From contig NZ_AP019781.1 in assembly GCF_019669965.1 (NCBI RefSeq), forward strand, positions 1,116,001-1,180,000: a stretch of 64,000 bases of DNA, written 5' to 3'. Shown piece after piece: positions 9,268 through 17,779 of the stretch. The stretch comes from Methanoculleus chikugoensis. GTDB taxonomy: Archaea > Halobacteriota > Methanomicrobia > Methanomicrobiales > Methanoculleaceae. The notes under the pieces were generated by a model, which was not told where the DNA came from, searched no databases, and saw only the letters and a list, made by a program, of their open reading frames with translations. Every line of letters begins with the position of its first letter. The first letter of the stretch is position 1. A program made the translations under genes and the position numbers.

Positions 9268-10737
9268 ATGCTGATAAAAAAGACGAAGAGCCTCTGCCCA
9301 ACATGCGGTCGCGTGCTCGATGCCGATATCGTTGAGGAAGAGGGGAAGGTCTGGCTGGTCCGCACCTGCCCGGAGCATGGTGTGTACCGGGGCCTTTACT
9401 GGTCCGATGCGGAGATGTACCGGAGATTTGAAGATTTCGAATGCATCGGAGAGGGAGTCTCGAACCCACAGAAGACCGGTTCCCCGGCAGGATGCCCGAA
9501 CAACTGCGGTGTCTGCGAGAACCACCGGTCGACGACGCTGCTCGCAAATATCGACCTGACGAACCGGTGCAACCTCAACTGCGACTTCTGCTTTGCAAAC
9601 GCCCAGGCATGCGGCTATGTCTATGAACCGACCTTCGACCAGATCGTCGGGATGCTCTCCATGCTGCGCGAGGAAAAGCCTGTTCCCGCTCCTGCCGTCC
9701 AGTTCTCGGGCGGCGAGCCGACGATGCGCGACGATCTGCCCGAACTCATCCGGAAGGCAAAAGAACTCGGGATGTCCCAGGTGCAGGTCGCGACGAACGG
9801 TATCCGGCTCGCGCAGGACCCCGAATACGTGAAACAACTCAAGGAGGCAGGGCTCTCCACCGTCTACCTGCACTTTGACGGTGTAAGCCGCGAGACGAAC
9901 TCGAAAATCGCGAGCGATCAGCGGGCGATAGAGAACTGCGCGGCAATCGGCCTCGGGGTGGTGCTGGTGCCCACGGTCATCAAGGGCAGGAACGATCATG
10001 AGGTAGGCGCCATTGTCAAGTACGCCGCAGAGCGCATCAAGGTCATCCGTGGCGTAAACTTCCAGCCGGTGGCGTTCACCGGGGCTGCAAGCGAGGATGA
10101 CGTCAGGAACGAACGGATCACCATCCCGGAACTTGCGGAGCGGATCGAGGAGCAGACGGACGGCGTGATCAAGAAGGACTACTTCTACCCGGTGCCCTGC
10201 GTCGTCCCGATCTCCGAACTCGTCGAGGCCTACACGGGTAAACCCCAGATCACGTTCACCACGCACCAGCACTGCGGCGCAGCGACCTACGTCTTCGTCA
10301 CCGACGAAGGGATGGTTCCGATCAACAAGATGGTGGACGTCGACGCCTTCTTCGAGTCGGTCGAGAAGATGACGGCGAAACTCGCGAAAGGCGGGTCGCT
10401 CAACAAGTACATGACCCTCGTCGAGGGGGTCAAAGACCTCTACTACTCCACGAGGAAGGCGGAGCAGAAGAACACTGGGGAGTTCATGAAATTGATTGGG
10501 AAGGCTCTCATCATGCAGAACTTCGAGGCTCTGCGCGAGTTCCACTGGAACGCCCTCTTCATCGGCACGATGCACTTCATGGACAAGTACAACTACGACC
10601 TCTGCCGGGTGCAGCGGTGCTGTATCCACTACGCGACCCCGGACGGCCGCCTGATCCCGTTCTGCACCTACAACAGCGGCCCGGTCTACCGCGAACAGGT
10701 CTGGAAAGCCTTCGCAGAGCCCAGGACGGAAGAGTAA
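9268..10737 (+). CDS. tes: Radical SAM tetraether lipid synthase-like protein
   Basis: Resembles the archaeal radical SAM enzyme (Tes) that joins two archaeol lipid chains into tetraether lipids. 489 residues. The radical SAM cluster motif CNLNCDFCF lies at about residues 105-113, preceded by an N-terminal cysteine-rich region (CPTCGRVLD; CPEHG; CPNNCGVCENH) and followed by FSGGEPTMRDDL. Further cysteines near the C-terminus (CRVQRCCIHYATPDGRLIPFC) fit extra iron-sulfur clusters known in this family. The ATG at 9268 has a GGTGAGAG ribosome binding site. The neighbouring divergent carS supports a lipid role. Other members of this radical SAM subfamily have unknown substrates, so the exact product is inferred. 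Confidence 0.85.
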   Translation: MLIKKTKSLCPTCGRVLDADIVEEEGKVWLVRTCPEHGVYRGLYWSDAEMYRRFEDFECIGEGVSNPQKTGSPAGCPNNCGVCENHRSTTLLANIDLTNRCNLNCDFCFANAQACGYVYEPTFDQIVGMLSMLREEKPVPAPAVQFSGGEPTMRDDLPELIRKAKELGMSQVQVATNGIRLAQDPEYVKQLKEAGLSTVYLHFDGVSRETNSKIASDQRAIENCAAIGLGVVLVPTVIKGRNDHEVGAIVKYAAERIKVIRGVNFQPVAFTGAASEDDVRNERITIPELAERIEEQTDGVIKKDYFYPVPCVVPISELVEAYTGKPQITFTTHQHCGAATYVFVTDEGMVPINKMVDVDAFFESVEKMTAKLAKGGSLNKYMTLVEGVKDLYYSTRKAEQKNTGEFMKLIGKALIMQNFEALREFHWNALFIGTMHFMDKYNYDLCRVQRCCIHYATPDGRLIPFCTYNSGPVYREQVWKAFAEPRTEE

Positions 10738-11339
10738 CTCACCTGCTCCATACGGAGCCGGGAGGGATCGGGCAACCCCCTCCCCGGCGGCTTTTCTTCG
10801 GTGCTCACGCTCCAGTTTTCACGAACCGTCGCGTCCTACGGGCAGTCGTTCTCAGGGATGTTACACCTTCTTCGGCCAGCTGTGCTCTGCGCCGTCACCA
10901 CTCGCACCAGCGGTGTTCATACGTGACAGTTGGAATTCCCCGGCATGGATTCCGTGGGGACATCGCCCTTGGGGGGGCGGCTCGCGGGGAGGGGGTTCGC
11001 CCCCCTCCCCTGTCTCTACCTCGTACGCGGACATCTGTAACCCCCACCCCGCCCGCGCTTCGCGCTCCTCCCCCGCCCCCGGGGGCGGGGGCAGTGCGTG
11101 GCGATAGGCGATGCCCCTACGGGACATCGCTGGAGAAGACCGAATGTTCTGGGCTTACGACGTCCAGGTAGGCACGGAGTTTGAGCACCGGAGGTGCGCA
11201 CCTCGCACCTCCCTTGAAATCCGTGTCAGTGCGACTGCAGAATATTGCTGGACAGTCCCACCCTCGAATTTTGGCGCGAGTCAAGTATGGATAATCTGGG
11301 AGTCTCGGCCTCCGGGGTGGGGTTCCCGCAGGGCCGATC
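10738..11339. other. Long non-coding region carrying repeat copy B
   Basis: About 600 bases between two converging genes, with no credible coding sequence. It contains the repeat core at 10951-11120. On the minus strand at about 11160-11200 there is a stem-loop pair of the same design as in copies A and D: GCACC-TCC-GGTGC, spacer TCAAACTC, then a degenerate second stem. Confidence 0.6.
10951..11120. repeat. Dispersed palindromic element, copy B (core)
   Basis: Shares the conserved layout of the family: a G-run/C-run palindrome, GTCTCTACC, a CATCTGTAACCCCCACCCCGCC block, GCGCTTCGCGC and a CCCCCGCCCC/GGGGCGGGGG hairpin, ending in GGCAGTGCGTGGCGATA. Its ends pair as GGGG(A)CATCGCC (10956-10967) with GGCGATGCCCC (11107-11117). 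This pairing differs in sequence from copies A and C. Confidence 0.8.
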
Positions 11340-12278
11340 TCACGGGAACGGCAGTTCGTACTCCCCCTCGTCCCGCAGGACGAGGGCGGCGATGGCGAGG
11401 TCCTGGATGGCAAGCCCGGTGGAGTCGAAGATCGTGACGGCGTCCGGGGACGACCGTTCTTTCTTCCCGATGACGACCTCGCCGAGGGTTCCCGCGATCC
11501 GGGCGAGGTCGTAGTGCCCGGTGCCGACCGGGACGTTGATCTCGCCCGAGTGGGCCGCCTGGCCGGGGTCGTCGACGAAGACCTCGGCTTTGAGCAGAAT
11601 CGCGGGATCCAGTTCCTGCTTGCCGGGGGCATCCGCGCCGATCGCGTTGATGTGCGTTCCTTCGTGGATCCAGTCCGCCATCACGACCGGTTTTGTCGAC
11701 GGCGTCGTCGTGGTCAGTACGTCGCAGTCGCAGGCGCGCTCGATCGGGACGCTCCGGGCGTTGTACTCGGAGTAACGTGTCGCAAAAGCCTCCGCACTCT
11801 TCTCTGTCCTGCTCCAGACCAGGATCTCCTCGATCGCGAGCGAGGCAGCCGTCGCCTCGACCTGCGCCTCCGCCTGCCGCCCGGTTCCCACGATCCCGAG
11901 GGTGACGGGGTGACGGGGCGCGAGATACTTCGCCGCAATCGCGCCCGCCGCCCCGGTGCGCAACGCGGTGAGTTCGGTGGCGTTGATGATCGCCGTCGGA
12001 ATACCGGTCTTGATATCGATGATGATGGTGAGCGCCATGACGGTGGGAAGGCCTCTCGTGCGGTTATGCGGGTGGACGTTGACGATCTTCACCCCGGCAA
12101 TCCCCCGGGCCGGGAGGTAAGCAGGCATCGTCCGAAAGTCCCCGTTCTCGACGAGCGTCACGTAGACCTTCGGCGGCATCTGGACGTTGCCTCTCCCGTG
12201 CTCGGCAAAGGCCGCTTCAATCGCCGGATTCACCTCGGCATACGGCGGGTATCCGGCATGAACCGGATAATACTTCAT
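11340..12278 (-). CDS. ala: Ornithine cyclodeaminase/mu-crystallin family, probably alanine dehydrogenase
   Basis: NAD-binding enzyme of the OCD/mu-crystallin family, 312 residues. The Rossmann motif LGIVGTGRQAEAQ begins near residue 126, and the active-site block TALRTGAAGAIAAKYLAP with GADAPGKQELDP further on match archaeal alanine dehydrogenases, which interconvert alanine and pyruvate. Ornithine cyclodeaminase activity or another imine-reductase role cannot be excluded by sequence. It lies 240 bases downstream of the hydrogenase operon on the same strand and may or may not be co-transcribed; the gap suggests not. Confidence 0.8.
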   Translation of the reverse strand: MKYYPVHAGYPPYAEVNPAIEAAFAEHGRGNVQMPPKVYVTLVENGDFRTMPAYLPARGIAGVKIVNVHPHNRTRGLPTVMALTIIIDIKTGIPTAIINATELTALRTGAAGAIAAKYLAPRHPVTLGIVGTGRQAEAQVEATAASLAIEEILVWSRTEKSAEAFATRYSEYNARSVPIERACDCDVLTTTTPSTKPVVMADWIHEGTHINAIGADAPGKQELDPAILLKAEVFVDDPGQAAHSGEINVPVGTGHYDLARIAGTLGEVVIGKKERSSPDAVTIFDSTGLAIQDLAIAALVLRDEGEYELPFP

Positions 12279-12518
12279 AGGGCGATCCCCCCGCGAGGGC
12301 GGGGTTGCCTCGCCGTTCTCTTCGATCCGATGAAGAGATGCATAGAAATACTCCGGCGGGCGGAGATATCAACTGTTTGGTGCGTTCGTGCGCGCTCCGG
12401 GAGATCCTGCAATGCGGCAAAAATGAGTGCATGCGGGTTCTCCCGTACACAGGCCTCGCGTGCACCGTCAAAACGGTTCGCCGGGAGAGAGCGGGGAGTG
12501 CCGGAACCGTCCCTTCTC

Positions 12519-13190
12519 TCACCCGGGGTTATCCTGCATCCCTCGTATAGAGAGCCGGATCAGGCCGAGGTTGGCATCCGGCTTTGCAAGGATGCAGAGG
12601 GAGAGATCGCCGTAGGGTGCGATGATGAGCTTCCCCGTCGGTGTCTCGAGGATTATCTGGGAGAGGCCGCCCATCTCCATATCGCCGGTGATGCGGGTGC
12701 CGGCACGGAGCAGGTCTTCGGAGACCGCGGCCACCTGCTCGAAGTCCCCGGATCCGAGCGACTGGAGGGCAAACCCCTCGTGGAAGACCGAGACGGCAAC
12801 GACACCCGGCTGCCGTGCGATCTGGTCGAGGCAACTCGTGTTCACCGACCCTATCCGGGAAGATGGCTTTGCACCGCCCTCGGTGATCAGGCACCCGGCC
12901 TCACGGGAGGCTTCCCGGGCCACCTCGGTCTCCCCGGCGGTGTAGGCGATCAGTTCGGATTCAAGCGACGGCCGATCAAACAGGTATCTGTACGCTTCGT
13001 CTCCGCTGAGCAGCAAACCTTTGCTGCGGTTCTCGAACGCAGATGCATAGGGTTTCCCGGCCTGAATCAGGACAAAACCGGTTCCTCCGGTCTCGCTGAT
13101 GCGCACCGCTCCGGTGAAGTGAGGGCTGATTGAAGCAAGGGCCGAGAGAGGCCCCTGCAGTCGTCCAAGTGAGATGCCGTCGGGTAGCAT
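12519..13190 (-). CDS. Two-domain protein: DUF2226-like N-terminus, roadblock/LC7-like C-terminus
   Basis: 223 residues. The first half (FTGAVRISETGGTGFVLIQAGKPYASAFEN) resembles the domain seen in the DUF2226-like protein at 18323-18955. The second half (SCLDQIARQPGVVAVSVFHEGFALQSLGSGDFEQVAAVSEDLL...GGLSQIILETPTGKLIIAPYGDLSLCILAKPDANLGLIRLSI) has the roadblock/LC7 pattern of small regulators of Ras- and MglA-like GTPases. It starts four bases after the small roadblock gene ends, so it is the last gene of the hydrogenase operon. The function is inferred as regulatory only. Confidence 0.75.
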   Translation of the reverse strand: MLPDGISLGRLQGPLSALASISPHFTGAVRISETGGTGFVLIQAGKPYASAFENRSKGLLLSGDEAYRYLFDRPSLESELIAYTAGETEVAREASREAGCLITEGGAKPSSRIGSVNTSCLDQIARQPGVVAVSVFHEGFALQSLGSGDFEQVAAVSEDLLRAGTRITGDMEMGGLSQIILETPTGKLIIAPYGDLSLCILAKPDANLGLIRLSIRGMQDNPG

Positions 13191-13194
13191 CGTC

Positions 13195-13542
13195 TCACAG
13201 AGCAGCAGTTATCCGATCCCTGTTCTTCTTCAGTTCGTAGCGGATTCTCCCGACATTAACGTTCGCGTTCGCCACGATAGCGATCAGCTCGTCCTCCGAG
13301 AGCGGGGAGAGCAGGATCGGCCCGTTCTCCAGTTCGATGAGCATCTGGCTCATCTCACCCTTCCCGAGTTCGTCGCTCATGGCTTCGGACGTGCCCATAC
13401 CGGTCGACGCCATGGCGCCCAGGGCCTCGACGTCCACGTCCCCGGCAACGACGCTCTCGATCACAAAGCCGTCCCGCCCCGCCACGACTGCGGCGGTAAC
13501 CCCGTCAAGTTTCAGGAATTCTCCCAGAATCTGTTTAAGCAT
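13195..13542 (-). CDS. Roadblock/LC7 domain protein
   Basis: 115 residues, a single roadblock/LC7 domain: LDGVTAAVVAGRDGFVIESV, then an acidic helix, LIELENGPILLSPLSEDELIAIVANANVNVGRIRYEL. Such proteins normally dimerise and control small GTPases or form scaffolds in polarity systems; no GTPase gene is in the window. It sits 11 bases after the hydrogenase large-subunit gene, which ties a signalling-type protein to the enzyme. Confidence 0.88.
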   Translation of the reverse strand: MLKQILGEFLKLDGVTAAVVAGRDGFVIESVVAGDVDVEALGAMASTGMGTSEAMSDELGKGEMSQMLIELENGPILLSPLSEDELIAIVANANVNVGRIRYELKKNRDRITAAL

Positions 13543-13553
13543 GGTCTATCTCC

Positions 13554-14921
13554 TCACGTTCTCCGAACGCATTCTATCTTGAGGGGCATCCTCCCGATCG
13601 CGTGCGTTGCGCACGAGATACAGGGGTCATACGCCCTGATGATCATCTCGATGCGGTTTGCTGCCCCTTCGGTCAGCGCTCCGTTCTCCACCACCCGGCG
13701 TGCCATATCCTCCACGCCGCGATCCATCCCGTAGTTATTCTGGCAGGTCGCCACGATCAGGTTGCACCGCTCGATGATGCCGTTCTCATCGACGGTATAG
13801 TCGTGGATCAGAGTGCCCCGGGGAGCCTCGATGATCCCGACGCCCCGACGGTTCACGACCGCTCCCACCGGCGTCCGGATCTCTGAGCCGGTGATGCCCG
13901 GGTCGGAGAGCAACTGGACGGCCCGCTCGCACGAGGCGAGGAACTCGATGTAGCGTGCCAGGTTGTATGCGAGCGTGGCCTGGGTGAGGGTGCCGAACCA
14001 CTCGCGGTACTCCGCGAGAGCGGCGTCCGCGTGCTCCGTGCCCATCTTCTGCACGATGTTGAGCCGGGCGAGCGGCCCGACCCGGTAGTAGTTTCCGCCT
14101 TTGAACCGGGCGAACTTCAGGTACGACCAGTCTTCCGAGTACTCCTCGATGAAGTTCGTGTAGTCCTGACCCGAGAACGAGCCGAGGTGGTTCCCGTCCG
14201 GGCCGAGCATCATAGCAGGCCCATCACAGGTCGAGTAGACCCCGTTGTTGGCCATGCCGAGGAACCCGGTCGTTACTGCCCCGAACTCCGTGTCGACGCC
14301 GTCGAGGAGACCGCGAGCGAGATCCCATCCCTCGCGCGCGATCCCGAGCGCCTCGTTCGCCATAGTCATCAGCTCGGCTCTCTTCCCTTCCGTGAGCGGC
14401 GTCGACATCCCGCCGGGCAGCGCGTTCGACGGGTGGATGGGTTTGCCGCCGACCGCCTCCGTCAGGCGCTGACCGAACTTCCTGGCCGCAATCGCCTTCT
14501 TCGCAAGATCCGGCGAGTGGCGAGCAAGCCCGATGACGTTCCTCTCCTCCGCAGGCGCGTCGTGTCCCAGGATGAAGTCGGGAGCCGCGAGCATGAAGAA
14601 GTGGAGGGCGTGGGAATGGATGAACTGCCCGATGCTCAAGAGTTCCCGGAGTTTCTTTCCGGTCGCGGGCGGTTCGACGCCGTAGATCTGGTCGGTCGCC
14701 TTCGCTGCAGCCAGGTGGTGCGCCGAGGGGCATATCCCGCATATGCGGGGCGTGATCCGAGGTGCCTCCTCGATTGAAGCGCCGATAAGGAACTTCTCGA
14801 ATCCCCTCAGTTCCACGACCTGGAAGTGGGCCGAGTCGACCTCTCCCCGGTCGTTGAGGTAGATCCTGACGCCTGCATGACCCTCGATCCGGGTCACCGG
14901 GCTGATCGTGATCTCTTTCAT
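13554..14921 (-). CDS. NiFe hydrogenase large subunit, group 3 (Mvh/Frh-like)
   Basis: Catalytic subunit holding the NiFe(CN)2CO centre. 455 residues. Both metal-binding motifs are intact: RICGIC (Cys61 and Cys64) and the C-terminal DPCISCATH (Cys434, Cys437, His440). The 15 residues after His440 are the peptide removed by a maturation protease; such a protease is encoded at 19057-19533. Similarity is to the F420-reducing and F420-non-reducing cytosolic hydrogenases of methanogens. Its ATG overlaps the small-subunit stop by four bases. No FrhB or MvhD subunit is encoded nearby, so the electron acceptor is not evident. Confidence 0.95.
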   Translation of the reverse strand: MKEITISPVTRIEGHAGVRIYLNDRGEVDSAHFQVVELRGFEKFLIGASIEEAPRITPRICGICPSAHHLAAAKATDQIYGVEPPATGKKLRELLSIGQFIHSHALHFFMLAAPDFILGHDAPAEERNVIGLARHSPDLAKKAIAARKFGQRLTEAVGGKPIHPSNALPGGMSTPLTEGKRAELMTMANEALGIAREGWDLARGLLDGVDTEFGAVTTGFLGMANNGVYSTCDGPAMMLGPDGNHLGSFSGQDYTNFIEEYSEDWSYLKFARFKGGNYYRVGPLARLNIVQKMGTEHADAALAEYREWFGTLTQATLAYNLARYIEFLASCERAVQLLSDPGITGSEIRTPVGAVVNRRGVGIIEAPRGTLIHDYTVDENGIIERCNLIVATCQNNYGMDRGVEDMARRVVENGALTEGAANRIEMIIRAYDPCISCATHAIGRMPLKIECVRRT

Positions 14922-15835
14922 CTGCTCCTCTCCTTTACCAGATCCCGGATCTTTGAGTTCTCCTTGTCTTCCATGATCAGGCTCCCGATGGTGAAGGCAT
15001 ACATCGTGTGTGCGACGTCGTAGAGTTCCTTCTCCACCTCTTTCTGCGGCTTATCGGTGAGATCCGAGATTCTTCGCACCATCATGCCATAGATGTCCCG
15101 GCAGGGCTCGCGAAGGATATCGAGCGAGGGGCCGTTGCACCCGTGGCACGGGATGTTGTTTTTGGGGCACGACGCGCCGCATCTCCCGAAGGTGACGCTC
15201 CCGAGGCAGAGATAGCCCTGCCCGAGCAGGCAGTGTTCGCGGTCGGGAACACCCTCGTGCCGGCGCTTGAGCGTCCAGTTCTCGACCTGCCCCATCTTCC
15301 TGTCGCATTCCGAACAGACGGACTTGCGCGAGAGTTCAAGGGTGTTTCCCGAAACCATCGCCGGGATGAGGTCTCTCAGGAACGCCTCTTTCGGCGGGCA
15401 GCCCGTGACGTAGTAATCGATCTTCACGAGATCGCCGACCGCGAACGCCCGGTAGAGGAACGGCGGCACGTCCGTCGGGATAACCCCGTCGGGCTTCGTC
15501 GTCGCCGCCTCCCGGTAGACGCAGGAGAAGATGTCCTCGTTCGAGCTCAGCATCGAGAGACCCGATACGCCCCCATAGCAGGCGCAGGTCCCGAGTGCGA
15601 CAAGTGTCTTTGACCGTTTCCGGATCTTTTCGAGGCGCTCGCGGTTCTCTTCGTTGCGGACGGCTCCGGTCACGAACGCTATATCGATATCCTCAGGAGG
15701 CTCCTTGACGTCCATGATCACCGGGGAGTAGACGATCTCCGCTTCCGCGAGGATGTCGAGCAGCATCTCGTGGAGGTCGAGCACCGCGATCGTGCATCCC
15801 GAACACCCTGCGAGTTCTTCAATAGCAATCTTCAT
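14918..15835 (-). CDS. NiFe hydrogenase small subunit, group 3 (MvhG/FrhG-like)
   Basis: Electron-transfer subunit with three predicted iron-sulfur clusters, 305 residues. The proximal cluster ligands appear as CSGC (11-14), GTCACYGG (Cys84, Cys86) and VTGCPP. The C-terminal block CLLGQGYLCLG...CGASCP...PCHGC supplies two further 4Fe-4S clusters, as in MvhG and FrhG. There is no signal peptide, so it is cytosolic. It precedes the large subunit and follows the V4R-like protein in one operon. An F420-specific partner (FrhB) is missing. Confidence 0.94.
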   Translation of the reverse strand: MKIAIEELAGCSGCTIAVLDLHEMLLDILAEAEIVYSPVIMDVKEPPEDIDIAFVTGAVRNEENRERLEKIRKRSKTLVALGTCACYGGVSGLSMLSSNEDIFSCVYREAATTKPDGVIPTDVPPFLYRAFAVGDLVKIDYYVTGCPPKEAFLRDLIPAMVSGNTLELSRKSVCSECDRKMGQVENWTLKRRHEGVPDREHCLLGQGYLCLGSVTFGRCGASCPKNNIPCHGCNGPSLDILREPCRDIYGMMVRRISDLTDKPQKEVEKELYDVAHTMYAFTIGSLIMEDKENSKIRDLVKERSR

Positions 15836-15845
15836 CGTCCTCGCC

Positions 15846-16409
15846 TCATTTCAGGATCAGTTTCTTCAGGCAGGCGTTCGGGCCGGTGTGAACGATCTCC
15901 AGTTTGGCTTTCCTGCCGGTGATCTCCTCGACCGCGCCGACGACGTACCCGAAGAGGGTCTGGCAGAGCGGGCCGCCCTGGTCGAGACCGTTGCGCCGGA
16001 GCGTCTGGCGGACGATGCAGTCGTGGAAGACGAGGTAGATGAACGTCTCGCCGTTCTCCTCGATGATAAACGTCTCCTTGTCCTCGGGCTTCCAGACCTC
16101 GAACGAGTACTGGCCCCGGAGCAGGTCGGAGAGTTCATGGAGTGCTCCCTCCACGTCCTCGCGCTTCTGGAAGTACTGGGCGACCTCGTGACCGAACTTC
16201 TTCCCGGCGCGGTAGGTGACGGCATTTGCCCCGCGGCCGGCGATCTCCTCAAGCGACCTGATCACGAGGCCGTTGAGTTTCATCACGCCGTGGAGCGTAT
16301 GTTCCAACTCTTTTGGTTTCGGTGAACACTCGAGGGGAATATCCTCGGCACGGTAGACGAGATCGGAGTGAAAAGCCTCGTGCATCTCATCAATGTATCC
16401 GGCGCTCAT
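15846..16409 (-). CDS. V4R-like small-molecule-binding protein in the hydrogenase operon
   Basis: 187 residues. The C-terminal pattern LCQTLFGYVVGAVEEITGRKAKLEIVH...NACLKKLIL resembles the V4R (4-vinyl reductase) fold used by methanogen proteins to bind hydrocarbons or sense ligands. In this protein the terminal cysteines usual for V4R are reduced to one or two. The N-terminal half contains a helix-rich segment ending YRAGKKFGHEVAQYFQ, also usual for the fold. It overlaps the ferredoxin stop by one base (TGATG), so the two are translationally coupled. A sensing or assembly role is inference. Confidence 0.65.
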   Translation of the reverse strand: MSAGYIDEMHEAFHSDLVYRAEDIPLECSPKPKELEHTLHGVMKLNGLVIRSLEEIAGRGANAVTYRAGKKFGHEVAQYFQKREDVEGALHELSDLLRGQYSFEVWKPEDKETFIIEENGETFIYLVFHDCIVRQTLRRNGLDQGGPLCQTLFGYVVGAVEEITGRKAKLEIVHTGPNACLKKLILK

Positions 16410-16651
16410 CAGACCACCTTCCGAAGCATTTCACAGACCTTGATGTCGATGTAGTGTCTCCGGGCGGCGTAGATGCCCCGGTGCTCGAGTGCCTGAGCCG
16501 GGCAGATCTCGTGGCAGGAAAGGCATCCCATGCAGTTGTTCGGCCTGACCGCGACACTCACGTTGTCCTGGAGTTCGTACACGTGCATCGGGCAGTCCTT
16601 GACACAGAGACCGCACCCTACGCACGCGTCCTTATCCACATGTATCTCCAT
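16409..16651 (-). CDS. 2[4Fe-4S] ferredoxin
   Basis: 80 residues with two complete cluster motifs: CVGCGLCVKDCP (Cys10, 13, 16, 20) and CMGCLSCHEICP (Cys40, 43, 46, 50). It is the first gene of the hydrogenase operon and the likeliest immediate electron partner of the hydrogenase, since no FrhB- or MvhD-type subunit is present. The C-terminal 28 residues (HRGIYAARRHYIDIKVCEMLRKVV) extend past the usual ferredoxin and may dock to a partner. Confidence 0.93.
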   Translation of the reverse strand: MEIHVDKDACVGCGLCVKDCPMHVYELQDNVSVAVRPNNCMGCLSCHEICPAQALEHRGIYAARRHYIDIKVCEMLRKVV

Positions 16652-16958
16652 TGCGAGCCTCAGGGAGTGGTTAACACTTCCTGCTATTAAAAGTATATAG
16701 TTTGTTCGCTAAGAGCATCTCTCACGCAGAAGAATATTTCTGATTTTATGCCGTTTTACTTCATTCTAGGGTTGTACAGGGCGTTTTAGAGTTCATGCAA
16801 AAATAACCGTGCCGGCGGCGGCGGGAAGGACGCTCTCTCCCTGGCGCCTCACGCAGCCGGGACCGGTATCGGCGGGGTCGGCTCCGCATTGCTCTCCGTG
16901 CGAAAACGAATCGATGAAAGGGGGTGATGAGCGTGATAGGTCTTGCCGACCGCAACGA
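16652..16958. other. Intergenic region between the two hydrogenase-linked operons
   Basis: About 300 bases containing the promoter near 16695 and the end of the minD transcript. I see no gene. The segment 16710-16800 is AT-rich; the remainder is GC-rich and featureless. Confidence 0.5.
16684..16705 (-). promoter_or_regulatory. TATA-type promoter of the ferredoxin-hydrogenase operon
   Basis: Read leftward, AACTATATACTTTTAA contains a clear archaeal TATA box (centre about 16695). Transcription would begin near 16668, leaving a leader of about 17 bases before the ferredoxin ATG at 16651. Confidence 0.6.
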
Positions 16959-17747
16959 TCACGCTTTCGTCCGGAAGAGGGCACGGGCAAGCCGGTCGAC
17001 AAAGCCTTCCCGGGAAGGTTTTGTCTCTTCCTCGGTGTACTCGATGCCGGCTATATCGGCGGAAAGGCGCTTGAAGGCACGGGATGCACCGGACGAGGGG
17101 TACTTCACCACGATCGGCGACCTCCCGGCAGATGCGCGCCGGATGTTCGGGTCTTCAGGTATGATCCCGAGCACCCGGACCCCGAGGAGTTTCTCCATCT
17201 GTGCGCTGTTGAAATCGTTCCCGGTGGCCGCGACCCGGTTGATGATCGCCCCTTCGACATGCCCGCCGACGGTCTCGGTCAGGATCTTTGTCTTTAATGA
17301 GTCGACGATCGAGGAGATCTCGGGATTTACCACGAGAATCACCCCGTCGGCAATCGTCAGCGGGATGACGCCGTCCCTGCTGATCCCTGCAGGAGCATCC
17401 AGGATCAGGATTTCGAACTCGCTCACGAGGTCGGTCATGATGTCCTTGAGCCGGTCGGGGTTCGATTGCTGGAAGCCCTGGAGGGAGAGCCCGCACGGGA
17501 CGACCTTCACGCCGAACGGCCCGTCGTAGATGGCGTCCCGGACGCGCGCTTTGCCGGCCAGCACTTCGTGCAGGGTCACCGGGAGGTTTTCAAGCCCGAG
17601 AATGAGCCCGAGATTCGCCATTCCGACATCGGCATCCAGAATGCATGTCTTCTTTCCATATTGGGCCAGCATCGGACCCAGATTTGCTGTGACCGTCGTT
17701 TTGCCGGTACCGCCCTTACCGGACGCAATCGTGTATACTTTTACCAT
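16959..17747 (-). CDS. minD: MinD/ParA-family ATPase
   Basis: 262-residue P-loop ATPase with the deviant Walker A SGKGGTGKTT (about residues 9-18), ILDADVGMANLGLILG (Walker A' region) and ILILDAPAGISRD (Walker B). The C-terminal EGFVDRLARALFRTKA can form an amphipathic helix like the membrane-targeting sequence of MinD. Members position cell-surface or enzyme assemblies, or load metals (CooC type). It follows the membrane roadblock-like protein by 32 bases. ATG 17747 is preferred over the GTG nine bases upstream. Its place beside a hydrogenase operon suggests either a positioning or a maturation role. Confidence 0.88.
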   Translation of the reverse strand: MVKVYTIASGKGGTGKTTVTANLGPMLAQYGKKTCILDADVGMANLGLILGLENLPVTLHEVLAGKARVRDAIYDGPFGVKVVPCGLSLQGFQQSNPDRLKDIMTDLVSEFEILILDAPAGISRDGVIPLTIADGVILVVNPEISSIVDSLKTKILTETVGGHVEGAIINRVAATGNDFNSAQMEKLLGVRVLGIIPEDPNIRRASAGRSPIVVKYPSSGASRAFKRLSADIAGIEYTEEETKPSREGFVDRLARALFRTKA

Positions 17748-17779
17748 GGTGATCACTCGCTGTTTTGATCTTCCCGCTC

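Noticed and set aside
10951-11120. Repeat copies as CRISPR arrays
   Set aside because: Copies are dispersed tens of kilobases apart, without regular repeat-spacer units and without cas genes.
15082-15339. Overlapping frames within the hydrogenase small-subunit gene
   Set aside because: Alternative-frame shadows of a gene with intact iron-sulfur motifs.
13554-15835. Reading the hydrogenase as an F420-reducing Frh enzyme
   Set aside because: No FrhB-like F420-binding subunit and no FrhD-type arrangement is encoded in either operon; only FdhB, far away, has that domain.
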